Positions 33,523-43,500 of a stretch of 64,000 bases of DNA are shown piece after piece (the first letter of the stretch is position 1; each line of letters begins with the position of its first letter). The stretch lies in NCBI GenBank assembly GCA_020723345.1, contig DYJA01000007.1, forward strand, positions 62,001-126,000, written 5' to 3'. Below the pieces are notes generated by a model. The model ran no database searches, was not told where the DNA came from, and worked only from the letters and a program-made list of their open reading frames with translations. Both the position numbers and the translations under genes were made by a program. This DNA is from Candidatus Aquidulcis sp. GTDB lineage: Bacteria > Chloroflexota > Anaerolineae > UBA4142.

Positions 33523-34758
33523 TTACCACTTCGATTTGATGTTCCAAGCCCACAAAGACAAGTCGTGCAGAGACCAACGCGCCATATCCCACGCGGCGCG
33601 CAATCCGAGTGTGCGTGCGCGTCGCGTAAAGCGCAATCCCAATTGTCCCAATCGAAGCAGCACACGCATCAAATTGTGATTTTGAATCGGCGCAGCCCGG
33701 TCCGGAAGCACAATAGAATATTGCTTAGGTACCTGTCGCGCGGCGCATGCGGTTTGGAGCTGCTCCAACCACACAGCACAGGTTTTTTCTAGATCGTAAT
33801 GGGCGCGCGCGTACTGACGCGCCTGATTTTGCATCGCCCGGCGGCGCGCGCCGTCCTGAATCAGCGTCGTTAGTCCGGCGTGCCATGCTTCAGTGTCATT
33901 ATCGACCAAGACGCCGGTGATGTCAGGTTGCACACACTCGGAATAGACACTCACATTCGAATAAATCCCGGCGATGCCGGCAGCGCCGTACTCGCGGAAT
34001 TTGTTATTGCTTTTTGAACGATGAAACACATCGTTCAGCAGCGGCGCGAGTCCAAGATCGAAACCACTTGCAGTAAACCGGCGAAAAAATCGCGCATAGT
34101 CTGGAATGTAGTTCAAGAATCGCACATTCGGATACCGCGCAAAACGCGCGGAAGGATAACCCCAAAAAAACATACGCACCTGGTCGCGGTGTTCGGACAG
34201 GATGCGTTCGAGCGCGTCGGCGAATATTCCGGCGAGCGCATCGGAGATGCGGCTGGTCGCATAGACGATCCACACCTCGCGGGCTGACTCGGGCGCGCGG
34301 TGGACGGGTGTCACCAAATTCCAATCCACCGGACCCTCCACCCGGGTCACGTCCGAGTTGATCGCCGCGACGCGATCGCGCAGGGTTTGAGAGTACACCC
34401 GCACGAGCGTCGCCGACGCGATGTACTCGGTGAGTTGCGCCAGACGGGCTGGATCGCGGTGATACTCTGCCAGCGGCGCGTCCGGAGGGAAATCGAAAAA
34501 GTTGTCGTCGAGTTCATAGAGGATGGGCTTGCCCAGCGCGCGCGCGGCGTGTAACGCGCCCGCATAACGCGGCTCCATGTTGCGACAGAAGACAAGAACA
34601 TCGGCTTGGGCGATCTCGCGCGGTGAGACCCAGTATTCGAATGCAAAGCGCGCCGTGATTTGCCGTCGCGCGTGAAGCATTTGCAACGGCTGGATCACGC
34701 CGATGGTGGCGGACGGAATAGCATGTGGCAAGATGGCGAGCACGCGCAAGTCACTCAT
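33523..34758 (-). CDS. GT-B fold glycosyltransferase (stand-alone version of the giants' middle domain)
   Basis: 411 aa. Rossmann-like halves with PILYELDDNFFDFPPDAP (matching the LDDD-LTFHEYG motif in the middle domain of the two giants), MFFWGYPSARFARYPNVRFL, LAPLLNDVFHRSKSNNKFRE (E of the GT4 E-x7-E region is replaced by other residues) and AGIAGIYSNVSVYSECVQPD. The last 70 residues are helical and basic (LRLGQLGLRFTRRARTLGLR), likely membrane-associated. It lies between the 1209-aa giant and the GT2 gene, and is probably the ancestor or derivative of their central module. Sugar specificity unknown. Confidence 0.8.
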   Translation of the reverse strand: MSDLRVLAILPHAIPSATIGVIQPLQMLHARRQITARFAFEYWVSPREIAQADVLVFCRNMEPRYAGALHAARALGKPILYELDDNFFDFPPDAPLAEYHRDPARLAQLTEYIASATLVRVYSQTLRDRVAAINSDVTRVEGPVDWNLVTPVHRAPESAREVWIVYATSRISDALAGIFADALERILSEHRDQVRMFFWGYPSARFARYPNVRFLNYIPDYARFFRRFTASGFDLGLAPLLNDVFHRSKSNNKFREYGAAGIAGIYSNVSVYSECVQPDITGVLVDNDTEAWHAGLTTLIQDGARRRAMQNQARQYARAHYDLEKTCAVWLEQLQTACAARQVPKQYSIVLPDRAAPIQNHNLMRVLLRLGQLGLRFTRRARTLGLRAAWDMARWSLHDLSLWAWNIKSKW

Positions 34759-34802
34759 GCGAAAATGAATCCACTTTCATTTCGAATAACCGGACGGACC
34801 AC

Positions 34803-37800
34803 TCACCCGGCATACCACATCCGGCAATACAACGAATTGCGCGGCGCAGCCGCGCCCACGCGGCGAACTAGTCGCGAGACCACACGATTGAACCGATTCT
34901 CCGTCGGCGCGGTATCGTACAGACTGACCAGCGTGCGCGGACCCGCGTGCGCCAGGGTAAATTGGATAAGGACTGGCTCCCCGTCATTCTCCGCGAGCGG
35001 TTCAAAGCGAAACCTCAGCCACGCATTATCGCGCGCCCGCGCGAGGTCAACCGATGTCTCGCGCAATAACTGTCCGGATTGATTGAATACGTGCAACCGT
35101 ACGAGTCCGCACGCTCGCCGCTGATGTGTTCCGATAAGAACGTCGACGCCGCTCCAAGCCGTGCGCTGCGGCACAACACGATAGGTCAGCGCGTGATCAA
35201 GCGGTAACGCGCTTGCTGGTGGTCGTTGGGGTTCCAGTGTGCGACCGCGTTTTTGCGCCGACACTGGTGCCGCCTCCGCGTGCGGCGCGGTTGTCTTCGC
35301 CGCGCGGGTCAAATCGATCGCACGATTGTACATCAACATCAGATCGCTGGCGGCGCGTTGGGGATGAAACTCAGAGCGTGCGACGCGGCGCGCCTGCTCG
35401 ATCATGCGCTCGCGCTGGTCGGGCGTCAACTGGAGCGCGCGGCGAATGCCGCCCGTGATCGCGTCAACCGATGTATCCGCACAAAGAATACCCGTTATCC
35501 CGTCCACGATCAGTTCAGGGATGCCGCCGACCGGCGTCGCGACGACGAGAACGCCCGCCGCCATCGCCTCTTTGATTGCGCTGGGAAAACTTTCGTGCGT
35601 CGAAAGACTGAGCACGATGTCTGCCGAAGCAAGAATCGAGATCACATCGTCGCTAAATTCGTGAAAGTCGACGCGGTCTGAAATGTTCAGAGCGCGGACT
35701 TGACGCTTGCATTGCTCGACGTACTCTGGGAAAAAGTGCGAATAACCATAGAGGGACAAGTCGCAATCCCAGCCCTCACGAACCAGTTGTGCCACTGCCG
35801 CAATCGTTTCGAGTTGCCGCTTGCGTGGTTGCAGTGTCCCAGTCGCGACCAATCGCGTCCGGGAATTGGCTGGCGGCGCGGCAGGGTACTTTTCAAGATG
35901 TCGCTGCGCGCCGAACGCGAACACCTGCTCTGGTACGACCTCGCGCGAGCAAAACTTGACAGTTTCGAGCAAGTCGCCCCAGCGCGTCGCGTAACGAATC
36001 GAATCGGACTGGACGACGGCGCAGTGCTTGAAATCGAGCCAGGCATTTTCCCAACGCCAGTCATCCTCGATCGCGTATAGCGACGCGACATGCGGGATTT
36101 TCAATTCGGCGCAGATTTGTCCAAAAGTCGGAATAAAAGTCACCGTGTGCACCAGCGCGGGCGCGCAGCGTTGGATCACAGCGCGGACATCTTCACGCTC
36201 GGCGGGGTTGGAGAATTCGCGCGGCGAACGCGGCTCGGTAAAGCATGTGTAATTGACAAATTCGCCAGCGATTTGTTCGCGCCGCAATGACTCTGCGACG
36301 CGCTGTCCCGGCTCTGTGTTTTGCAGAACGCGAGGCAAGACGACGATTGGCTCGATGCCGTAATCGCGCGCGAGTCTCAAACGCCGCCATAACTGGATTT
36401 CGCCGCCGCCAAAATTTGCCGAGTGCAAAACGTACATCACGCGCGGACGACCGTCGCGCTGACGCTGGGCGCGCGTTTTCGCGTGGAACTCGGTGGCGCG
36501 CCACGCCGCCTCGTGCAGGTGAATTTGGGCAGCCGGAGTGAACTCTTGGCGCACGTGCTCTACCAGGCGGGCGCGCATCAAGTCGAATTGCTCCGGCGGC
36601 AAGGTGATGGCTTGGCGCAGGACGCGGCACCAATCCTCAACCGTGTTATCTGCCTTGAGACAGGTCAGTCCTTCCGGCAAATTTGCATACTGCGGTACGC
36701 GTGAAAAGATGCCCAACGCGCCGGCAACGGCGGTTTGATAATACTTGCTCGGCGCTTTGCCGAGGCGCGGGCGTGGATAGTCGAGCAGCGGCGTTAGCAA
36801 AATATCGAACGCGGCGGTCCGCAAAGCGCGCAGATAAGCCCAATAACTAAAAGTGAATGGACGGTGGATCACCGGCGATTTCAGCGGCGGCAGTTGGCGA
36901 ATGTCCAAGCCCCAAAATTCAAAAATCAGACGCTCGCCCAATTCGGCGCTCAGGCGCTGTAACGCTTGCCACAAGAAATTCTGAAATTCGTCCAAGCGAT
37001 AGTTGGTGCCGACGTAGCCAATTCGTATCGGTTGATTGGGATCGCGGGGCTTGAGGCGCGTGGGCAACCACTCCGACGGGACGCAGCCATTGTGAGGAAT
37101 GACGCGCGAGTTGTGCGGCAGAACCGAATCGCGGATAAAGCGGCTGGTGACCCAGACAGCATCTGCGGAGCGAATCAGATCGACCAAATCGGAATAGGCG
37201 GGCTTGTCCGGGGCGAGGTAGTCAAACGATGTGCCGTATTCGTGAAAGGTTAGAATGTCATCGTCAAGGTAATAGCCGAGCGGAATTTCATCGCGCAGGG
37301 CTTGGTCCCGCAACGTCAAGGCATGGTCTTCGATAGTGCGGATCAGCAAAAGCCCATCGGCATCGCGGCGCCACTCCGGCGTCACTTGATCGAGCGGCTG
37401 AAAGTACGTTTTGTAATTGCCGCGTTGATGCGCGACCGCGTCGTACGGGTTCAGCCCCACATCGTCGGAAACATCGTACGCGCCGCGAGTGTGCAACACG
37501 GTCTTGCGCGGCTCGGGGAGTGTCGCGCTGAACCCTTCCAGCACGGGAAAATAATGGCGCGCCGTCAGATAATACGGAACGATGTGCTCTTCGTACAACC
37601 GCCGCCGCATATCTCTTTCCAGCGATACTGCGCCCGCGCCGAGCGCATCCACCGGATAGGCGCGCCACGCGGCAGGTGTAAGCAGATGGTTGCGCGGGAT
37701 GGCGTTCCAGAAACGAAAGAGCGCCAAATCCCAGGGAACGGTTCGCCCAATTGCGCCGGGATTACCGGATGCCACTTGACCGATGACGCGGTCAATCACG

Positions 37801-38432
37801 ACGAAGGGAATGTGTTGGATGTACCGCAGCCACAAATCCCAATCGCACAGGCGGCGCATGCCGATGTGGCAATCGTACATGCCGTACTTGTTCACCAGAT
37901 CGCGCGGCATCAGCACGGAATTGTTGGCGAAAAGGTTCTGCTCGTACAATTTGACTAGATTCACCTCGACGGCAGGGAGCGTCGCTTGCTTGCCCTCGTG
38001 TGTTTGCAGATTGATCTTGCCAATGACGACGGATTCCGGATGGCGCGATGCTTCAGTCACGAGGTCCTGCAAGGCGTTGGGAAACCAGCAGTCATCGTCG
38101 AATTGGAACGCGAGGTACTTGCCGCGCGCGAGTTCGATGCCTTCGTTGACGCGCAAGGCGGGCAACCCGCAGTTGTGTTCGTGCCGCACATGCGCCACGC
38201 GCGGATCGCGCGCGCGGAATTCCTCGATCAACTCGAACGAGCCATCCGTCGAACCGTCGTCCATCACGATGAGTTCAAGGTCGGTGAATGTCTGCGTGAG
38301 GACGCTGGCGATGGCGCGTTGCAAAGTGGCGCGGCGGCAAAACGTCGGCAGAATAACCGAGACCCGCGGCGCGGCGGTCGCGGTGGCGCGTAGAATCTTT
38401 TGGTCGGACAGAAAATCTCCGGCAAGGATCAT
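34803..38432 (-). CDS. giant multidomain glycosyltransferase: GT2 + GT-B + GT4 + C-terminal beta domain
   Basis: About 1209 aa from the ATG at 38432. Residues about 23-245: GT2 with VILPTFCRRATLQRAI, VMDDGSTDGSFELI and AFQFDDDCW (D-x-D). Residues 335-640: GT-B module with LGYYLDDDILTFHEYG and DILLTPLLDYPRPRLGKAPS. Residues 660-1045: GT4 with NFGGGEIQLWRRLRLA, GTLQPRKRQLETI and STHESFPSAIKEAMAAG (E-x7-E). Residues 1080-1209: beta-rich module with LLRETSVDLAR and WLRFRFEPL, ending YCRMWYAG. Three transferases in one chain suggest one enzyme adds several sugars in order. It is a paralogue of the 1168-aa protein at 45225. A promoter with almost no 5' leader lies at 38444-38472. Confidence 0.85.
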   Translation of the reverse strand: MILAGDFLSDQKILRATATAAPRVSVILPTFCRRATLQRAIASVLTQTFTDLELIVMDDGSTDGSFELIEEFRARDPRVAHVRHEHNCGLPALRVNEGIELARGKYLAFQFDDDCWFPNALQDLVTEASRHPESVVIGKINLQTHEGKQATLPAVEVNLVKLYEQNLFANNSVLMPRDLVNKYGMYDCHIGMRRLCDWDLWLRYIQHIPFVVIDRVIGQVASGNPGAIGRTVPWDLALFRFWNAIPRNHLLTPAAWRAYPVDALGAGAVSLERDMRRRLYEEHIVPYYLTARHYFPVLEGFSATLPEPRKTVLHTRGAYDVSDDVGLNPYDAVAHQRGNYKTYFQPLDQVTPEWRRDADGLLLIRTIEDHALTLRDQALRDEIPLGYYLDDDILTFHEYGTSFDYLAPDKPAYSDLVDLIRSADAVWVTSRFIRDSVLPHNSRVIPHNGCVPSEWLPTRLKPRDPNQPIRIGYVGTNYRLDEFQNFLWQALQRLSAELGERLIFEFWGLDIRQLPPLKSPVIHRPFTFSYWAYLRALRTAAFDILLTPLLDYPRPRLGKAPSKYYQTAVAGALGIFSRVPQYANLPEGLTCLKADNTVEDWCRVLRQAITLPPEQFDLMRARLVEHVRQEFTPAAQIHLHEAAWRATEFHAKTRAQRQRDGRPRVMYVLHSANFGGGEIQLWRRLRLARDYGIEPIVVLPRVLQNTEPGQRVAESLRREQIAGEFVNYTCFTEPRSPREFSNPAEREDVRAVIQRCAPALVHTVTFIPTFGQICAELKIPHVASLYAIEDDWRWENAWLDFKHCAVVQSDSIRYATRWGDLLETVKFCSREVVPEQVFAFGAQRHLEKYPAAPPANSRTRLVATGTLQPRKRQLETIAAVAQLVREGWDCDLSLYGYSHFFPEYVEQCKRQVRALNISDRVDFHEFSDDVISILASADIVLSLSTHESFPSAIKEAMAAGVLVVATPVGGIPELIVDGITGILCADTSVDAITGGIRRALQLTPDQRERMIEQARRVARSEFHPQRAASDLMLMYNRAIDLTRAAKTTAPHAEAAPVSAQKRGRTLEPQRPPASALPLDHALTYRVVPQRTAWSGVDVLIGTHQRRACGLVRLHVFNQSGQLLRETSVDLARARDNAWLRFRFEPLAENDGEPVLIQFTLAHAGPRTLVSLYDTAPTENRFNRVVSRLVRRVGAAAPRNSLYCRMWYAG

Positions 38433-38443
38433 AATTGGATGCA

Positions 38444-38472
38444 ATTCTATGCCAGAACGAGTGACAAGTCAA
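38444..38472 (-). promoter_or_regulatory. promoter of the 1209-aa glycosyltransferase (near-leaderless)
   Basis: Minus-strand -35 TTGACT (38472-38467), 17-nt spacer, -10 TAGAAT (38449-38444). The expected transcription start (38436-38439) is only about 5 nt from the ATG at 38432, and no Shine-Dalgarno is present. It abuts the terminator of the upstream gene, so transcription is restarted here. Confidence 0.7.
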
Positions 38473-38506
38473 AAAACGAGAGACCGCGGTGTGACGGTCT
38501 CTCGTT
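38471..38506 (-). terminator. intrinsic terminator after the beta-helix gene
   Basis: A 12-bp perfect stem AACGAGAGACCG/CGGTCTCTCGTT (38475-38486, 38495-38506) with an 8-nt loop and a run of T on the minus strand (38476-38471). It lies 26 nt past the stop codon of the gene at 38532 and its T-run merges into the -35 box of the next promoter. Confidence 0.88.
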
Positions 38507-38531
38507 CTTGGGGAAAGTCCCGGGAAGATGT

Positions 38532-40436
38532 TTAGTTACGGCGGATGAAAGGCAAGAACAACTCGTGATCGAAGATTAGAAATATCTTGGTGTTCGATGT
38601 GCCGCCGTTCGGTCCTGGGTCGAGGACGGTCACCGGCACACCGGCGGCGGTCGCGACGTCGGACGCGTTGATAGACGTCGTAAGTTGCGTGCTGCTGACG
38701 AAATTCGTCGTGCGGTTCGCGCCGTTCCACTGAATAATAAAACCACTCTGAAAGTTCGTGCCATTCACGGTCAGCGTAAAACCCGGACTGCCGGCGCGCT
38801 TGAGCGCGGGGTCAAGACTGGTGATGGAGTGCGCGGTCGTCTCGTATGCTCCCATATCGCAGCGCAGACCGCGCGGGCGCGTAATCCCGCGCTGGTCGGT
38901 GGATGGCGGCGGACAACCGCTCATCACGGCATCAATCGCCGGACTGCCTGCCGAGAGCGCGTGGGTATTCGTCGAGCCGCCGTTGTTTTGCAGAGGACCG
39001 AGCAAGGGGTTGGTATTCAGCAAATCGCCGGTACTCGAGACAAAAGTACAGCCGCTCGTGTTGCCGATCAGATTATACCCGCCGGATGTGAGCGTGCCAG
39101 CGCAATCCACCGGATAGCCCGATGTGCTGGTGTTGCCCGCCAAAATCGTATTCCGCAGCGTAACGGTCGCAAGATTCTGGATGCCGCCGCTCTGCGCCGC
39201 GTTGTTTTGCGTAATCGTCGCGTTCGTGAGATTGAGATTCCCATAGGTCGTATTCCAAATGCCGCCGCCGCCTGCCGAGGGGCTCGAGTGCGTGTTGCCG
39301 CTGATCGTGACGTTGGTCAGTGTCATGGCGTTACTTGCCGACGCGCCGTTGTAGATGCCGGCGCCGTACTGCGCGCCGTTACCGCTGAGCGTGACGTTCG
39401 TCAAAGTCATGCGTTGAATGTTGACAATCCCGCCGCCGTAGCCGCCAGTCGAAGTTGCTGTGTTTCCACTAAGAGTCACGTTCGTCAAAGTCATTGCGCC
39501 ATCGTTATTGACGATCCCACCCCCACCGGAGGCAATCCCACCGACGTCACAACAGTTCGACACATTGCTGCTGAGCGTGCCGGTGATCAGATTGACTGAC
39601 TGATCGATTTCATTGCTGATGCCGCCGCCCATCTTTGCCGTGTTGCTGCTGATGGTAAAGTTGCTGAGGTTCACCGCATAGTACGAGTTGATGTAAATTC
39701 CACCGCCCTGATAACCCGCCGTGTTATTGGTTATGGTCACCCCATTCGTCGTCAACAGACTGCCGTTGAACAAGCCGCCGCCGCCTTGACCTTGAGTCGT
39801 GCTGGTGGCTGTATTACTGCCCAAGGTGACCGAATTCAGCGTCAACGCCGGCGGAGTTGGATCTGAAGGTCCGCTTGCATAGGCGTTGAAGACGCCACCA
39901 CCTTGTGTGGCGCGATTGTTGGACAATGTCACGTTGCTCAAAGTGAGCGTCGCTTCGTTATAAATGCCGCCACCGCCATTCAAGTATGGATAGGGTCCGG
40001 CATACGTATAATACGCATTCCGAATTGTCAAATTCGACAGATTGTGGGTACCACTATCATTCTGAAAATTGAACACGCGCGTCGCGTTGTTGCCGTCAAT
40101 GATCGTCGTGCTTTGGTCGCCGCCGTTGATGGTCACGCTCTTGGTGACGAGCAATTCAGTGTTGGTTGTGAGGACAATCGTGTAACCGGCGGGAATCGAA
40201 ATCGTATTGCTCCCCGCTCCCGCGTTGTTCTCCTGAATCGCCGCGCGCAAAGTGCAAACGCCGCCGGAGGTCGCGCACACGCCGTTGCCCGGACTGGCGT
40301 CTCCGGCATCGCCGGTGTTATTGACGGTGAACGTAGCCGCGAGGACGCTGGGCGTGGACAGCGGCATGAGCGACACAATCGCCAGCAGGATGGCAGCGCC
40401 AATAATCAAACGAATACGTTGGGAGGACTGGAACAT
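38532..40436 (-). CDS. secreted CSLREA-type right-handed beta-helix protein
   Basis: 634 aa with a signal peptide (cleavage after PSVLA, about residue 33). FTVNNTGDAGDASPGNGVC and CTLRAAIQENNA form the CSLREA-like opening. Residues 90-490 are beta-helix coils of the choice-of-anchor-Q kind with recurring LTNVTLSGN, GGGIYN and SNNTAT steps. LQNNGGSTNTHALSAGSPAID and GCPPPSTDQRGITRPRG mark its end, followed by an IPT/TIG-like domain (SLDPALKRAGSPGFTLTVNG). It ends LFLPFIRRN, a tail like that of the FG-GAP protein in this locus. Such proteins are exposed or shed; substrate or partner unknown. Codons are Asn/Thr/Ser-rich. Confidence 0.85.
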   Translation of the reverse strand: MFQSSQRIRLIIGAAILLAIVSLMPLSTPSVLAATFTVNNTGDAGDASPGNGVCATSGGVCTLRAAIQENNAGAGSNTISIPAGYTIVLTTNTELLVTKSVTINGGDQSTTIIDGNNATRVFNFQNDSGTHNLSNLTIRNAYYTYAGPYPYLNGGGGIYNEATLTLSNVTLSNNRATQGGGVFNAYASGPSDPTPPALTLNSVTLGSNTATSTTQGQGGGGLFNGSLLTTNGVTITNNTAGYQGGGIYINSYYAVNLSNFTISSNTAKMGGGISNEIDQSVNLITGTLSSNVSNCCDVGGIASGGGGIVNNDGAMTLTNVTLSGNTATSTGGYGGGIVNIQRMTLTNVTLSGNGAQYGAGIYNGASASNAMTLTNVTISGNTHSSPSAGGGGIWNTTYGNLNLTNATITQNNAAQSGGIQNLATVTLRNTILAGNTSTSGYPVDCAGTLTSGGYNLIGNTSGCTFVSSTGDLLNTNPLLGPLQNNGGSTNTHALSAGSPAIDAVMSGCPPPSTDQRGITRPRGLRCDMGAYETTAHSITSLDPALKRAGSPGFTLTVNGTNFQSGFIIQWNGANRTTNFVSSTQLTTSINASDVATAAGVPVTVLDPGPNGGTSNTKIFLIFDHELFLPFIRRN

Positions 40437-40522
40437 CTTTCTACTCTCACTTATTCACACGCGCCCGCATCTATGAACCGATAGTTTAGACACACATAAC
40501 ATCGCGCCGGACGCGTGAATTG

Positions 40523-43500
40523 TCAAGAGGGAAGAAAGACAAACCCACAGAATGCTTGGGTCCGCATCTTGATTCCACACAGACGATATTTGCGCCACTC
40601 GAAAACGCGCACCGGCACGTCCGCCTCGCGCACGAACACGCGCAGCCAAAAGCGCCCGCGATCCGAATCGCGAATCGCCGGAAAGGTCACGCGCGCCGGC
40701 GCGACGTCGTTCACTTGGCTGAGCGGGATGACGGCTTGCGCCACAATCGCGTTTTCAGGTGACACGATTTCAACGCCGAGTGTTCCGGTCGCCGATGGAA
40801 AATCAAGAATCGGCGCAAGGAGAACGCCGGCGAGGTTCGCGCGCCCAAGTTCGAGCGGATAGTACAGGAACGGGACGTGTTGTAGATTCTCGCTCGGCTG
40901 CAAGAGATAGCCGGTGAGATCGGGACCGAACAAGAGCGTGTCGTCTTTGAGTTGTTGAAACGGCTCGCCGACGGCGTTCCACACATTCACGCGATTCCGC
41001 AGGCGTTCGATGATGCGCGCGATGCGGCGCTCGCGAAACGCGCCTAGTTCGCGCGCGGCGGTTTTGCCTTTCACAACCGCGCGCGCCAATTCCGACTCGT
41101 GCGCCTGGATTACGTGCTGCGCCTGCTCCAGTTTTTGCTCGTGGGCAAACGCGGCAGCGCGGCTTTGTTGGAGTTGACCGTCGCGGTGCGCCAACGACTG
41201 GCGCGTCGTGACGAGTTCCGCTTCACGCGCGGTGAGCGCGGCTTGCGTTTGCGCGAGTTCTGCTTCGCGCGCGGTCAGCGCGGACTGCATCCGCGCGAGT
41301 TCCGCTTCGCGCGCGGTGAGCGCGGACTGCGTCTGCGCGAGTTCTGTCTCACGTGCGGTGAGCGCGGACTGCGTTTGCGCGAGTTCTGCTTCGCGTGCGC
41401 TGAGCGCGGTTTGTGTTTGCGCGAGTTCTGCTTCGCGTGCGCTGAGCGCGGTTTGTGTTTGCGCGAGTTCCGCTTCGCGCGCGGTGAGCGCGGTTTGTGT
41501 TTGCGCGAGTTCTGCTTCGCGCGCGGTGAGCGCGGACTGCGTTTGCGCGAGTTCTGCTTCGCGCGCGGTCAGCGTGGCTTGCGTTTGTGCGAGTTCCGCT
41601 TCGCGTGCGGTCAGCGCGGCTTGGGCTTGTGCGAGTTCCGCTTCGCGCGCGGCGAGCGCGGTTCGCGCTTGCGCTTCCGCTTGGACGAGTTGTTCTTCTA
41701 ACCGCCGAATTTTCACGTACGGCGGATCATAGTATTCGATCCGTTGCGCCAGTTCTTTCATTTCCGCCTCGCTTATCGGTTCTTTGACGACAATCAAATG
41801 GTATACAATGACATCGCAGACATCCAGGTATTTTTTGCGCGCCGCGCGCTGTTCCTCGGGCGGCAAGTAGCGGTATTCTGGAAAGTAGAAAAACTCCATC
41901 CGCAAACAGCGCAAATCCATTCCGGGATCGCTATTGTCACTCGCGCCCAGCGCCCACCTGTCGGCGTGGGGGTGCCAATACTCGCGCGGGTCAATCAATG
42001 TTTGATCGCTTGTCGTCCAGAAACGCGGCGTGTGCTCGTTGAACGCTTGGATATGGTACGGATTCGCCGCGTTGATCGCCTGTGCGGAATACGGCGCGAC
42101 GATGCACACCTGCGCGCCGTGCCGGCAGACGCGGTAGATTTCTCGCATTGTCGCGGTCAAATCATTCACGTGTTCGAGCGCGTGGCTGGCAAAAACAAGG
42201 GCGAACGAATTGTCTGGGAAAGGTAGCCCTCCATTCAGATCTGCGATGATGTCCACGCCGGAGAGTGCGAAACGATCAAGCCCAATAAAGCCGGGTGACT
42301 TGAGCGCGCCACAGCCAAGATCGAGCGCGGCGATGTTTGGAATTTTTTTGAGTAAATCAATGGAATGTTCTGACTCCGGAGATTTTGGGGGAAAACCTGA
42401 TGGAACGACGAAGAATTCGCCGGCTGGGTCGATCTTCTTCCACAATGCGCTTGTGGCTTCGGCAATCTGCTCTGCTTCAGATTGGGTTAGAAGCGTTTTC
42501 CAACGTCCAACGCTCTCCCGACGAATCCGGATCGTGGTGCGAATCTGGGGATCTTCAAAACTTGTTTGATGATTAGTCTGATTGAATTCCAGTTGCGCTG
42601 GCTCAAAGGATTCACCTAGCCAATACATCAAACGGCGCAAGGCTGCCTCGGGCTGATTAACCAATTCTTCGTAGATAACCTGGTAGTAACGATTGGGATG
42701 CTTGGAAGCGAATTCAAGCGCAGATCGTAAATTGCGCTGATACAAGGTGATTTGTCCGGAAAGATCGTCCGGAATGGCATGATTAAATTTCGCATCTTTG
42801 ATCGAAGCAATGGTATCAAGTGGATTACGGACAACATGCACAAACACCCAATCATCACCAAGCAGCCGCTGCCACGCTCTCCAGAATAGCGAATTATCTG
42901 GGTTCTTGTCCGCCCAGCGCGGCTTGTTCGCATGTTGGGCAGCACGTTCATGGATCGGGATAAACGTTTGCTCCAAGAGGTCGAGTAATTCGCCTTCGTC
43001 CTGCACCGAGCGCGCCGAAGCCATAAAGCGCGCAAAGTCGATTGGATCGTTAAGAAAGATGCTATAAAAATCGGCGAAGAATTCCACTTCGGGTCCGCGA
43101 AAGATTCGAGAATTAGCACTCAGAATTCGTTGCACAAGTGATGTCCCAGACCGATGACATCCACCAACGATGATTGGTGCGTTTTGGCGTCTTTGCAATA
43201 TGCCGTTCGCTTCCTCGACGATTTTGGCGTAATACTCATACGGCTGAGGATTCGATGCGTCGAGTCGATCATCGGACATGTACAGACGCATCTCTTTCTC
43301 GCTTGGCAAGCGGATTAAATCAGGAGTGATTTGAGCACGCCAGCTGTGCATTCCGCCTGCCAATTCCTGCACGTCGAACGCCTTGCGGACATATTTGGAA
43401 ATCGCATGTGGCACACTCAAGAACTGATAGTGCCGCATTGGAAACCTGTGGGGATAGATTCTCGCGTTCGGAAATTGCACTTGATGCCCAGCAGTGGATG

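Noticed and set aside
40470-40522. Promoter before the beta-helix gene
   Set aside because: A perfect TTGACA is present on the minus strand (about 40517-40522), but at 16-18 nt spacing there is no acceptable -10 box, so I did not list it.
41190-41650. CRISPR array
   Set aside because: Repeats of 42 bp are directly tandem without unique spacers, keep the reading frame and code a heptad-type coiled coil; no cas genes nearby.
41099-41732. Plus-strand repetitive frames opposite the coiled coil
   Set aside because: They read the 42-bp repeats backwards; the minus-strand frame is continuous with four recognisable enzyme domains.
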